From Actinomycetota bacterium (GTDB lineage Bacteria > Actinomycetota > AC-67): 42,001 nucleotides of DNA. Shown here piece by piece: positions 32,504 to 41,051 of this stretch. The position numbers and the translations under genes are program-made. The stretch lies in NCBI GenBank assembly GCA_041658565.1, contig JBAZZY010000024.1:1-42001 (forward strand), in the 5' to 3' direction. Under the pieces are notes generated by a model. That model was not told the origin of the DNA and did no database searches. It saw only the letters and a program-made list of their open reading frames with translations. The stretch's first letter is position 1. Each line of letters opens with the position of its first letter.

Positions 32504-33286
32504 ATGCGCGCGCGCGCGGTGCCGATCATCTCGGACGGACTTGCCCTCGAGGGCGAGTTGCTGCTGCCCGAGAACCCGAAGTGGGTAATCCTTCTGTGCC
32601 ACGGCATTCCCAGCGGCCGACCGTCGAGCCCCGACGATCAGGGTTACGCCGGCCTGGCGCGCGCCCTGGCCTCGCACGGTCATGCCGTGATGTGGTTCGA
32701 CTTCCGTGGGTGTCGCTCGGCGCCGGGCGACTTCTCGATCCGTGGCTGGCGCCGCGACATCGAAGCGGCCCTCGACGCGCTTGGAGCGCAACAAGAGATC
32801 GCGGGGCTACCGCGCGCGATCGTCGGATCAAGCGCCGGTGGATCGGCGGCGGTCTGTGCGGCGGCCCGTCGCGACGACGTCTCCGCCGTCGCGACGCTGG
32901 CCGCACCGGCGACGTTCGAATTCACCGGGCTCCAGGACGGATGGCCGGGGCTCCTTCAGCATTTCCGAAACCTCGGCATCGTTCGCGATCCCGGGTTTCC
33001 TGCCGACGCAGACACCTGGGGCGCCGAGTTCGCCGAAGAAGCGGCGGAACGTCACATCGCGTCCCTTTCGCCACAGCGCTTGCTGGTCGTCCACGGGGAT
33101 GCCGACGACGTCATCGGCTACGCACACGCCGAGTGCCTCTTCGAGCGTGCCGGGACTCCAAAGGAACTCATCAGAATCCCCGGCGGCGCGCACCAGTTGC
33201 GCAAAGACCCTCGCGCAATTGCCGCGCTCGCAGATTGGCTCGATAGGTATGGCCTGCCCGGTCCAAAGGGGCCGTCGGCGACGTAG
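32504..33286 (+). CDS. Alpha/beta hydrolase
   Basis: A 260-residue serine hydrolase of the DLH/BAAT-like type. The triad is visible: the Ser in the nucleophile elbow VGSSAGGSA, the Asp in VVHGDADDVIG and the His in GGAHQLRKD. The oxyanion region is LLCHGIPSGRPS. No signal peptide, so cytoplasmic. Substrate cannot be read. It has its own promoter 55 nt after the fusion gene. Confidence 0.85.
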   Translation: MRARAVPIISDGLALEGELLLPENPKWVILLCHGIPSGRPSSPDDQGYAGLARALASHGHAVMWFDFRGCRSAPGDFSIRGWRRDIEAALDALGAQQEIAGLPRAIVGSSAGGSAAVCAAARRDDVSAVATLAAPATFEFTGLQDGWPGLLQHFRNLGIVRDPGFPADADTWGAEFAEEAAERHIASLSPQRLLVVHGDADDVIGYAHAECLFERAGTPKELIRIPGGAHQLRKDPRAIAALADWLDRYGLPGPKGPSAT

Positions 33287-33368
33287 TTCAAGTAACCCCC
33301 CCTCAAGGTCGATATCTCCGGTGGCAGCAGTCGTCGTGCCCATTGACGGGGAAGAGCAAGGGGACAGG

Positions 33369-33584
33369 ATGGAAGAACTGCGCAAGCCGTGCACGCACCG
33401 GGGAACCGACACGGTGCTCACCAGCATCATCGAAACCGGTCAAGGACCCGTCGACTTCTGCATCTGCAAGGAATGCCGGCGCTTCTGGCTCGAACGCGGC
33501 GGCTGGTTGCTGTCGCGCAGAGAGACGCTGTCCCTTTTGCGTTACTGGCCGACTCCGCACTCACTCGAACCGCTGGCGCGATAA
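33369..33584 (+). CDS. Small Cys-rich (zinc-ribbon-like) protein
   Basis: A 71-residue protein with an N-terminal CTHRG and a later CICKEC, a spacing that could bind zinc, plus Trp and aromatic residues (RFWLERGGWLL). ATG 33369 is chosen, with AAGGGG upstream; an in-frame GTG near 33320 would add a non-conserved leader. Function unknown. Confidence 0.5.
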   Translation: MEELRKPCTHRGTDTVLTSIIETGQGPVDFCICKECRRFWLERGGWLLSRRETLSLLRYWPTPHSLEPLAR

Positions 33585-33770
33585 CGGAACCGCTCTGGGG
33601 GGCGGGTGGACCGAAAACCCTCTGATAGCATTCGGACTGAGGGTTGCTCGGTTCCTGCTGGATGAAACCTGCTGTGGCAGTTGTTCTACTTCCGGAACCA
33701 CCGTACAGCCCGATGGATACCTCCGACCACGCAGCGTCGTCGGAGGGGTGGCACGGAAGGAGGGACACAC

Positions 33771-33968
33771 TTGCGCGGAACCGTTAAGTGGTTCAGCGAC
33801 GAGAAGGGCTTCGGTTTCATTTCCCAAGAGGGTGGCGAGGATGTCTTCGTCCATTACTCCGGGATCACGGGCGACGGCTACCGCTCGCTGGGCGAAGGCC
33901 AGGCGGTCGAGTTCGACGTCACCCAGGGACCGAAGGGCGCGCAAGCGACGAACGTTCGCGCGGTCTGA
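33771..33968 (+). CDS. Cold-shock protein, CspA family
   Basis: A 65-residue cold-shock-domain protein that binds single-stranded RNA/DNA and melts RNA structure. RNP1 is KGFGFIS (12-18) and RNP2 is DVFVHYS (24-30), after the typical GTVKWFSDEKG. The start is a TTG 6 nt after GGAAGGAGGG; starting here gives the exact family length. A 186-nt gap precedes it, which allows a long leader as in E. coli cspA. A terminator follows at 33989. Confidence 0.93.
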   Translation: MRGTVKWFSDEKGFGFISQEGGEDVFVHYSGITGDGYRSLGEGQAVEFDVTQGPKGAQATNVRAV

Positions 33969-33988
33969 ACGCAGCGAGTCGCACGCTT

Positions 33989-34016
33989 GAGAAGGGCCGG
34001 GAGACCGGTCCTTCTC
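33989..34016. terminator. Bidirectional hairpin terminator
   Basis: A 12-bp stem (33989-34000 with 34005-34016, one G-U wobble) and a GAGA tetraloop separate the convergent csp and PIG-L genes. The arms end in AGAAG/CTTCT, and T-rich sequence follows on the plus strand. Confidence 0.7.
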
Positions 34017-34032
34017 GCATTTGTTGAGTGAT

Positions 34033-34752
34033 TCAGCCGACGCGGAACATGCGATACGTCTCGGCGAAGTCAACGCCGAAGCGCTTCCCGGCCGCCGCGA
34101 ACCGCTCGCGAACCCACGTTTCGATCTCCCCCGCCTCGGGCATCTGCGACTGATGGCACAGCAGTGCCTCGATCTTGCGATCGATCGTCGACGAGATATC
34201 TACCCAGGTCTCTCCATCCCCAAAGCTCGCCAGGAACAAGGCCTTGGGAAGGTGCGGCGCGAGGCCCTCTTCCTTCCACAGTTCCGGAAACATCAGCCCC
34301 GAAGAAGCATCCGGGTTGATCGAGCGCATGACGGTCTCTCCCACCGCGAGGTGATCGGGGTGGTTGATGTACGCGCCCATCGCGGTGCGAGCCGTCGGGT
34401 CGTGACTGATGACGACATCTGGGCGAAAACGTCGAATCTCGCGCGCAACGGCCTTGCGAAGTTCAAGCGTCGGATACAGGTACCCGTCCTCGAAACCCAG
34501 AGTGACGAGGCTCTTCGCCCCGACGATGTCGGCCGCCGCGCGCTGTTCGGCCATACGAATCCCCGTCAAACGCTCTCGCGTCATGTCGGGGTCACTCGAT
34601 CCCGAGGCGCCGTTCGTGACTAGGACGTAGGTGACCTCGACGCCCTGGTCGGCCCAGGCGGCCGAGGTTCCCGCAGATCCCCATTCGGCATCGTCGGGAT
34701 GCGCAAACACCACCATCGCCCGCTCGATCTCGAGTCCGTCTTTGAACAGCAT
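34033..34752 (-). CDS. PIG-L family deacetylase
   Basis: A 239-residue PIG-L/LmbE-type zinc deacetylase. The metal-binding AHPDD is at residues 18-22, and the second part of the site is in HPDHLAVGE. In actinobacteria this family includes MshB (GlcNAc-inositol deacetylase of mycothiol synthesis) and Mca (mycothiol conjugate amidase); the sequence alone does not settle which, or another substrate. ATG 34752 has GGAGG 8 nt upstream; a GTG two codons earlier is too close to that site. Confidence 0.83.
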   Translation of the reverse strand: MLFKDGLEIERAMVVFAHPDDAEWGSAGTSAAWADQGVEVTYVLVTNGASGSSDPDMTRERLTGIRMAEQRAAADIVGAKSLVTLGFEDGYLYPTLELRKAVAREIRRFRPDVVISHDPTARTAMGAYINHPDHLAVGETVMRSINPDASSGLMFPELWKEEGLAPHLPKALFLASFGDGETWVDISSTIDRKIEALLCHQSQMPEAGEIETWVRERFAAAGKRFGVDFAETYRMFRVG

Positions 34753-34837
34753 CCTCACGCCCTCCTCGGAGTGCCGGAGTTTAGCGTCCGCCCGCAGCTG
34801 AGGCTCGGCCGCGGCAACGCGCTACGAACAACCCCTT

Positions 34838-36526
34838 CTAGGCGGCGGGGATTCCCGGGATGCTCGCCACGACGTCGACGGTGACGGATCCGGGGACGCG
34901 AGAAACCGCGTGATCGTTTGAATTCGGCGCGATTTCGAGGAACTGCTGGTGGCCTTCCTTGACCTCCCAGGACACCGCGGCCAAGTCAAGATCGAAGATC
35001 TGCGGCGTCGAGAGATTCAGCCACAGGGCCTTCAGTGCCGTGACCTGGTCGTCGATCACGACCGAGGTCTTAGCCACGGTGTCGTAGTCGATCAACTTGA
35101 AGAACACATACGCCTCAGGACTCGTGCCGGTCAGCCGAATCGAGACCCGCGGTGCTCCCACGATGCGCACTCCGGGCTTCAAGTACTCAAACGTCGGCAG
35201 GCACAGCGGTTTCGGAGGATCCCCACACTTCTTCGGCTCGGGCCCGGTCATCGTTCCGATCGGCAGCCAGTCCGCAGTGACGGCCGGGCAATCGCGCGCG
35301 TAGGACTGCGTCGAGTCCTTCTCGGTCTTCGGACGGCAGCCGGCGGGGGTTCCGGCAGTGCCCTGGCCGCTCGTCGGAGCAATCGCATGCGTGACGCGGG
35401 TCTGAGCCTCGACGCGTCCAACCTCCTCGGACGGCAGGTCCTGCGCGGAGGCGAACGTCCCGTCCTGGAGTTGGTACTCGAATGCCGGCCCGGTGTCGAC
35501 CGACTCGTCTTCCTTGACCCACCGGTCGAACCAGTCGGCAACGCGGCCGGCGATGAGATCCGAGGCCGACCCCGGCACGCACGACGAACCCAGCGGCGCC
35601 AAAGTGTGTCCGCCGCAATACCAGATCATCTTGGTCTTGTCGGCGCCGACACGATCACGAATCGTGCGGAAGTTGGCAATTCCCTGGTTCAAGTTAAACA
35701 GCGTGTCGCTGGTTCCCTGGATGACCAACGCCGGCACGTTGATCCCGGGAAGAACCGTGCCGTCCACCAGCGTCGCACCTTCGATGTAGTGCTTCGGACT
35801 GCGCGCGTCGAACCACGAGTACGTTCCGCTCGTCCAGTCGTTGAGCGCAAGCGACTCCGCCGTCACCTGGTACAGCTGCCCGGCATACACGCCCGTCTCT
35901 TGCCCCGCGATTCCGCCCGTGGCCGAACCCACCGCGCCGCCTCCAACCAGGACCAAGTCCCAGCCGAGCTTAATGACGCCGTTTGGCTTGAGCGCCTGGG
36001 TGAGATCGTTCCAAGCGATCTGCGGAGCGATCGCGTCCACCCGCGAATCGGCCGCCGCGGTCTCGAGCTGGATTCCGCCGGCGTAGGAACCGCCGTACAT
36101 GCCCATGCGCGGATCGCCCTCGGCGTCCAGCGCAATCCCTTCAACTCCGGCGACCAAGTCGATGAGCGCGCGCACGTCGCGCACCTCAAACTCCTGGGAA
36201 TCAACGTTCGCCTCGCCGCCGGACTCCCCGAATCCGCGGGCGTCCCAAGTCAGAACCGCGTATCCACGATCCAGGAACATCTTCACGGTTGCGTCGTCCG
36301 CGCTGGTCGCGCGCGATCCGCCCCAGCCGTGAGAGTAGAACGCAACCGGCACCGGAACGTCACTCGCAGGCGTGAACAGCGTGTAGCGGATCTTGACGTT
36401 GTCGAAGGACACGACGAACCCGTTCGTCATCGTGACGTCGGCTGCGGCAACGCCGGCAAGATTGCCGACAACGAGCGCGGCCGCCACGACCATGCCTGCG
36501 ATCCGGAATGCCTTGCGTCGGTGCAT
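34838..36526 (-). CDS. Secreted S15/CocE-NonD type alpha/beta hydrolase
   Basis: A 562-residue exported hydrolase. Signal peptide about 1-29. The catalytic domain has the nucleophile S147 in MYGGSYAGG, an acid in QGTSDTLFN and a His in CGGHTLAPLG. A C-terminal beta domain of the X-Pro dipeptidyl-peptidase/CocE type follows (PRVSIRLTGTSPEAYVFFKLID). It may be a peptidase, acylase or esterase outside the membrane. ATG 36526 is chosen because AGGAG then has an 8-nt gap; ATG 36532 would have a gap of only 2. Confidence 0.85.
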   Translation of the reverse strand: MHRRKAFRIAGMVVAAALVVGNLAGVAAADVTMTNGFVVSFDNVKIRYTLFTPASDVPVPVAFYSHGWGGSRATSADDATVKMFLDRGYAVLTWDARGFGESGGEANVDSQEFEVRDVRALIDLVAGVEGIALDAEGDPRMGMYGGSYAGGIQLETAAADSRVDAIAPQIAWNDLTQALKPNGVIKLGWDLVLVGGGAVGSATGGIAGQETGVYAGQLYQVTAESLALNDWTSGTYSWFDARSPKHYIEGATLVDGTVLPGINVPALVIQGTSDTLFNLNQGIANFRTIRDRVGADKTKMIWYCGGHTLAPLGSSCVPGSASDLIAGRVADWFDRWVKEDESVDTGPAFEYQLQDGTFASAQDLPSEEVGRVEAQTRVTHAIAPTSGQGTAGTPAGCRPKTEKDSTQSYARDCPAVTADWLPIGTMTGPEPKKCGDPPKPLCLPTFEYLKPGVRIVGAPRVSIRLTGTSPEAYVFFKLIDYDTVAKTSVVIDDQVTALKALWLNLSTPQIFDLDLAAVSWEVKEGHQQFLEIAPNSNDHAVSRVPGSVTVDVVASIPGIPAA

Positions 36527-36666
36527 CGACATCTCTCCTAGGTGCGCAGAACGAAACCGGTGACACCCGGCCTATCAGGGGATTCGCCCATCCTTCGCGG
36601 ATTCCTGCTCGACGCGGAAGCGTTACCGGCCGTCACGCACCGGACGATGCGGCATAACCGGAGAAG

Positions 36667-37227
36667 TCAGTCTGTTTCAGTGTCCTCACCCAGCGCCAGC
36701 GGCGGCTCGAAACCACACTCGTCCATCACCGTTGCGATCTCGTCCTCAGACCAGCCGCGAGCGGCCAAGGCTTCGGCCAGCCGGAGCGGCGCGAAGCTCG
36801 CGCCGCAGAACGGACAGTAGATCCACTCCGAGAGCGCGCGATGCGGCAACCGGCCTCGGCAGTACGCACACCGGGTCCGCTCTCCGGTCCATGTGGCCGC
36901 CGGAGTCTGCGCCGATTCCGGCGGATCCATCTCGCGGACTTCGACATCGCCGACCGCATCAAGGTACCCACGGCCGTAGTCCCACGAGATGTACTCGTCC
37001 GGATGCGGCTCGAATGCCGGCTCGTGCATGCGGGGTTCGCCGGTCTCCAGCATGTACTCAAGAGACTCCTTGAGCATGTCCCAGGCGTAGTAGTGATCCT
37101 CGCCGCAATCCCCGCACGTGATCATGACGCCCTTGTATCCGCGGTCGTCGAACATGTCGCGCAGAGAAGCAAGATCCTCGAGTTCCTCGAGGACCGATTC
37201 GCGCTCTTCGGGATCGATCTCGGCCAT
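36667..37227 (-). CDS. DUF5319-type protein with C-terminal zinc ribbon
   Basis: A 186-residue acidic protein. Residues 1-85 match the actinobacterial DUF5319 family: a Glu-rich helix, then KGVMITCGDCGEDHYYAWDML (C38 and C41) and EPHPDEYISWDYGRGYLDA. A second part adds a zinc ribbon (CAYC paired with CPFC) and a helix. Function unknown; DUF5319 genes are conserved in actinobacteria. ATG 37227 is 7 nt from a TACGAT box, so it is preferred over ATG 37236, which overlaps that box. Confidence 0.75.
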   Translation of the reverse strand: MAEIDPEERESVLEELEDLASLRDMFDDRGYKGVMITCGDCGEDHYYAWDMLKESLEYMLETGEPRMHEPAFEPHPDEYISWDYGRGYLDAVGDVEVREMDPPESAQTPAATWTGERTRCAYCRGRLPHRALSEWIYCPFCGASFAPLRLAEALAARGWSEDEIATVMDECGFEPPLALGEDTETD

Positions 37228-37234
37228 CGACGTC

Positions 37235-37240
37235 ATCGTA
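37235..37240 (-). promoter_or_regulatory. -10 box, leaderless start of the DUF5319 gene
   Basis: TACGAT on the minus strand, 7 nt before ATG 37227, with no Shine-Dalgarno. Confidence 0.45.
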
Positions 37241-37260
37241 ACAGGGAGACGGCCTTGCGA

Positions 37261-38265
37261 TCAGGCGCGCGCGAACGTCTCCAGCAGGCGCGCGTACGCT
37301 TCCATCGTGCGACCGGGATCCGGCGAGGCCCACGGCGGGTTGAGGATGATCGAGTCCACGGCGCCCTCGTACCGCCGAAGCTTGTCGCGCGCCTCGTCGG
37401 GGGTTCCCGCCACAGCAAAGGTCTCAACCATCTCGTCGGTGATGCACGCGACCATGCCGGGGAAATCACCGCGCGCGTGCGCCGCCCGCAACGAATCGAC
37501 CACATCGCCCCAGCCATGCACGTCGAACACCCCCCGATAGGTGCGTGTGGTGCCGTAAAACGCGATCTGCGCCTTCGCGCCGACGGCGGCTTCCTCGTAG
37601 GTGTCGGCGACGCTGGTGATCACCGACTGCGCGATCTCAACTTCGGACGCCGCGCGACCCGACGCCTGCAGGCCTTCGGCGAGGGCCGGCTTCGCGACCT
37701 CGTTGAGGTACCGAAGGCTCGTGAAAGGATGCCCCAGGAACCCGTCGGCCCGCTCTCCGGTCAAACGGACCATGTCGTGGTTGACCGCCGCCAGGTAGAT
37801 GGGGATTCGCCCGACCGGGCCCGCGCCGGGAAAGGGCGGCATCGTCACGGTGTAGAAACGGCCGCGGTGATCGATCGGAGCACCGCCGAATGCGTCCCAT
37901 ACTTCGCGGCAGACCTCGATCAGTTCCCGCATTTTCGGGGCGGGGTGCTCGAAAGGCGTCGAGTAGCGCTGCTCGTTGACTCGCTTCACTTGCGTGCCGA
38001 GACCGAGAACGAACCGGCCGCCGGATAACTCGGCTAGGTCACGGGCGGTCATCGCGGTGATCACCGGCGAACGCGGGAACGCAAGCGTGATGCTGGTGCC
38101 GACGCGCACTCGTCGTGTCGCAGCCAGCACAACCGCCGCCGATACGTACCCGGTGCGTGACGTCTCGGGAACCCACAAACTGTCGTACCCCGCGTCTTCG
38201 CAACGCCGTGCCAAATCGCCCAGAGCGTCCAGCGGACCTCCAATGGCGATACCGATGGGAGTCAT
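37261..38265 (-). CDS. LLM-class (F420-dependent type) oxidoreductase
   Basis: A 334-residue luciferase-like TIM-barrel oxidoreductase of the actinobacterial type that normally uses coenzyme F420. Family features: CEDAGYDSLWVPET near the N-terminus, VRVGTSITLAFPRSP, GGRFVLGLGTQ, and the closing GTPDEARDKLRRYEGAVD. Substrate unknown. The start is supported by AAAGGAC before ATG 38265. It lies upstream of, and on the same strand as, the DUF5319 gene with a 33-nt gap. Confidence 0.88.
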   Translation of the reverse strand: MTPIGIAIGGPLDALGDLARRCEDAGYDSLWVPETSRTGYVSAAVVLAATRRVRVGTSITLAFPRSPVITAMTARDLAELSGGRFVLGLGTQVKRVNEQRYSTPFEHPAPKMRELIEVCREVWDAFGGAPIDHRGRFYTVTMPPFPGAGPVGRIPIYLAAVNHDMVRLTGERADGFLGHPFTSLRYLNEVAKPALAEGLQASGRAASEVEIAQSVITSVADTYEEAAVGAKAQIAFYGTTRTYRGVFDVHGWGDVVDSLRAAHARGDFPGMVACITDEMVETFAVAGTPDEARDKLRRYEGAVDSIILNPPWASPDPGRTMEAYARLLETFARA

Positions 38266-38402
38266 GGATTGTCCTTTCGGTCCGAGATCGGGCCGAGCAT
38301 AGCGCGAACACCTCGGCGCGCCGCACCAGCGACATGGGCCCGGCGGGCCATGGACGATGGACCTCTCCCGACTTACCGTCGAGACGACGTTGGAGGAACG
38401 CG

Positions 38403-39110
38403 ATGAAAGCATTTCGAACGCTTGTCGTGGCCGGAGTCTTCGCGGTCATCGCTTTTCCCGGAGGTTCGTTTGGTGCGGCGCCGGTCGTGCACGTGCGTCA
38501 CGGAGCCAGCCTCAACTGGTCGGGTTACTCCGCCACCGGCGGGCAGTTCGCGTCGGTAGCGGCTGCGTGGACACAGCCGGCCGTCACGTGCGCAGCGCTT
38601 GAAACTTCGTACGCCGGTTTCTGGGTCGGCATCGACGGCGACGGAAGCAGCACCGTCGAGCAGATCGGAACCGCAGCCGACTGCAAGCGCGGCACTCCTG
38701 CGTACTACGCCTGGTACGAGATGTACCCGAAGTTCCCGGTAACGCTGACGATGTCGGTCTCCCCCGGTGACGTCGTCGAAGCATCGGTCGAAGCGAGCAA
38801 CCGCGGGACGTTCATTCTCTCCCTGCGAAACACCACCACCGGAGCATCGTTCACCACAACCAAGAAGATGCGACGGGCCCAGAGGATTTCCGCGGAGGTC
38901 ATCGCGGAAGCTCCTTCGGGCGCGCACGGCGTACTCCCGCTGGCCGACTTCGGCACGGTGTCGTTCGTCTCGAGCACGGCCAACGGAATTCCGATCGGCA
39001 ACTTCTCCCCGGAGCAGATCGCCATGGTCGACGACGAGGGGACGATCAAGGCTCAACCGTCGTCACTGACCGGTGCGACGGACTTCTCGGTGACCTGGCA
39101 GCACCCGTAG
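38403..39110 (+). CDS. Secreted G1-type (eqolisin-like) peptidase
   Basis: A 235-residue exported protein with signal peptide 1-25 and a domain resembling peptidase family G1 (scytalidoglutamic peptidase). The conserved pieces are LNWSGYSA, AAWTQPAVTC, FWVGIDGDGSSTVEQIGTAAD (Q87 at the catalytic Gln position) and YYAWYEMYP, with a Glu at 165 or 169 in SAEVIAEAP as the second catalytic residue. G1 enzymes are best known from fungi and work at acid pH. Ribosome-binding site GGAGG. It stands between two LLM oxidoreductases and is convergent with the second. Confidence 0.8.
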   Translation: MKAFRTLVVAGVFAVIAFPGGSFGAAPVVHVRHGASLNWSGYSATGGQFASVAAAWTQPAVTCAALETSYAGFWVGIDGDGSSTVEQIGTAADCKRGTPAYYAWYEMYPKFPVTLTMSVSPGDVVEASVEASNRGTFILSLRNTTTGASFTTTKKMRRAQRISAEVIAEAPSGAHGVLPLADFGTVSFVSSTANGIPIGNFSPEQIAMVDDEGTIKAQPSSLTGATDFSVTWQHP

Positions 39111-39111
39111 G

Positions 39112-40080
39112 TCAGCGAAGCGCGGGGATGACTTCGCTCGCGAAGAGTTCAGCCGAGCCGCCGTCCGGGGAATCGGGGAACCACACGATGAAGCCCATCG
39201 CGCCCTCGGCCCTGTAGCGGCCGATCTTGTCGATGACTTGCGACACGGTACCGATGAGGTTGGCCTCAATGCGCTTGTCCTCCGCTTGTCCCCACAAGCT
39301 GGGATTGGCGTCGAGGATTGCTCGCAGACCCGCCTCGTCGCGCGCGACGAGGCAGTCCAGGTGCAGGGTGAGTCCGATCTCGGCCGGATCGCGCCCGACG
39401 GCCTCGCAATGCGTGCGCAATACGTCACGCTTGCGCGCGAACATCTCGACGGGGCCCATAAGGTTTGCGTAGTCGGCGTGCTCAGCGACAACACGCAATG
39501 TCTTACGCTCGCCGCCGCCTCCGATCCAAAGCGGCGGACGCGGGGTCTGCACCGGTTTCGGGTCGCAGTACGCCTCGGTCACGCTTGCGTAGCGCCCGGC
39601 GTAGGTGGCGGCTTCGTCCCGCCACATGCGCTTGAGAATCTCGACCGTGTCGGCCAGGTACCCGATGCGCGCGCCGGCGGAGGGGAACTCGTAGCCATAG
39701 GCGGCGAACTCCTGGTGATACCAGCCGGCGCCAACACCCATCTCCAACCGCCCGCCGCTCGCGACGTCCACGCATGCCGAGATCTTGGCCAGGTGCGCCG
39801 CGTTTCGATACGGCGTGCAGGTGACCATCTGACCGATGCGAACCGTCGTGGTCCGCTCGGCCAGGGCCATCATCCCGGTCCAACACTCAAACACCGGCGT
39901 GGGACGCGCGGGCGGCGGGACGGAGTGGAAATGATCGTAAAGCCAGATCGAGTCGTAGCCGAGTCGCTCGTAGTCCTGCGCGACCCGGCACATCGTCCGG
40001 TACGCCTGCGGACCGGTCAATCCGTCAAACTCGCCCTTCCATCCCTGGGGGACAAGTGCGCCGAAATGAAGACCGGTCAT
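39112..40080 (-). CDS. LLM-class (F420-dependent type) oxidoreductase
   Basis: A 322-residue luciferase-like oxidoreductase with YERLGYDSIWLYDHFH, TVRIGQMVTCTPYRNAAHLAK, GGRLEMGVGAGWYHQEF and PLWIGGGGERKTLRVVAEHAD, the pattern of actinobacterial F420-dependent enzymes. It starts 10 nt after the stop of the upstream SDR and so is probably co-transcribed with it. Substrate unknown. Confidence 0.9.
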   Translation of the reverse strand: MTGLHFGALVPQGWKGEFDGLTGPQAYRTMCRVAQDYERLGYDSIWLYDHFHSVPPPARPTPVFECWTGMMALAERTTTVRIGQMVTCTPYRNAAHLAKISACVDVASGGRLEMGVGAGWYHQEFAAYGYEFPSAGARIGYLADTVEILKRMWRDEAATYAGRYASVTEAYCDPKPVQTPRPPLWIGGGGERKTLRVVAEHADYANLMGPVEMFARKRDVLRTHCEAVGRDPAEIGLTLHLDCLVARDEAGLRAILDANPSLWGQAEDKRIEANLIGTVSQVIDKIGRYRAEGAMGFIVWFPDSPDGGSAELFASEVIPALR

Positions 40081-40090
40081 CGCGGCGTGA

Positions 40091-41014
40091 TCAGCTCAGC
40101 GACTCTTGCAGGCTCGACGACGGCGGCGCGTACTTCTTGGAGCGGTCGGCGAACAACCCGGGCACCTGGCCCACGAGTTCTTCGACCGTCCAACGCGAAT
40201 CCTTCTTGATGATGTTGTCGAAGGTCCAGCCTTCGAACAACTGCACCGTGCCGCCGTAGACGTAGAAGCACTGGCCGGTGATCTCGGCGGATTCGTCGGT
40301 CGCGAGGTAGGTGACCAGCGGGGCGACGTTCTCGGGATCCCACTCGTCAAAGGGGCCCTCGGACTTGATGTCGCCGAAGGTGCGCTCGGTCATGCGGGTG
40401 CGCGCGGCCGGAGCGATCGCGTTGGCGGTGACGCCGTAGCGGCCCATCTCCATGGAAACGATCTGCGCGAAGGACGCGAGACCCGCCTTGGCGGCACCGT
40501 AGTTGGACTGGCCGATGTTGCCGAGCACGCCGCTGGTCGACGAGGTGCAGATAATGCGGCCGTTCGCAGGCGCGCCGCCGGCTTCCTTGGACTTCGCGCG
40601 CCAGTAGACGCACGCGTGACGCGTGGGCGCGAAGTGGCCCTTGAGGTGCACCCGCATGACGGCGTCCCAGTCGGACTCGTCCATGTTGAAGATCATCTTG
40701 TCGCGCAGGATTCCGGCGTTGTTGACCAAGATGTCCAGCGACCCGAAGGTCTCGATCGCCTGATCGATCATGTTCTTGGAACCGGCCCAGTCCGCGACGT
40801 CGTCGTAGTTCGCCGCCGCGGTGCCGCCGGCCGCGATGATCTCGTCGACCACTTGCTGCGCCGGACGCTGGTCGGCGCCGGACCCGTCCCACTCGCCGCC
40901 CAGATCGTTGACGATGACCTTTGCTCCCTGCTTCGCCAGCAATAGCGCCTCACCGCGACCGATGCCGCGACCGGCGCCCGTAACGATGGCTACCTTCCCG
41001 TCGAGAAGACCCAT
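40091..41014 (-). CDS. SDR oxidoreductase, MFE-2/hydroxyacyl-CoA dehydrogenase-like
   Basis: A 307-residue short-chain dehydrogenase. TGAGRGIGRGEALLLA holds the cofactor glycines, NDLGGEWDGSG gives the insertion typical of the dehydrogenase part of peroxisomal multifunctional enzyme type 2 and its bacterial relatives, NNAG follows, and SNYGAAKAG contains the catalytic Tyr/Lys. Such enzymes oxidise 3-hydroxyacyl-CoA in fatty-acid or sterol side-chain breakdown. AAGGA precedes ATG 41014. Probably an operon with the LLM enzyme downstream and perhaps with nadB upstream (37-nt gap). Confidence 0.88.
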   Translation of the reverse strand: MGLLDGKVAIVTGAGRGIGRGEALLLAKQGAKVIVNDLGGEWDGSGADQRPAQQVVDEIIAAGGTAAANYDDVADWAGSKNMIDQAIETFGSLDILVNNAGILRDKMIFNMDESDWDAVMRVHLKGHFAPTRHACVYWRAKSKEAGGAPANGRIICTSSTSGVLGNIGQSNYGAAKAGLASFAQIVSMEMGRYGVTANAIAPAARTRMTERTFGDIKSEGPFDEWDPENVAPLVTYLATDESAEITGQCFYVYGGTVQLFEGWTFDNIIKKDSRWTVEELVGQVPGLFADRSKKYAPPSSSLQESLS

Positions 41015-41051
41015 GAACCCGTCCTTCCGTTTGTGGTGTTCGGTTGGCGGC

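Noticed and set aside
34949..36541. 530-codon plus-strand frame opposite the S15-type hydrolase
   Set aside because: It is a mirror of the hydrolase gene: composition is Arg-rich and unstructured, with no domain, while the minus strand has a signal peptide and a complete catalytic triad.
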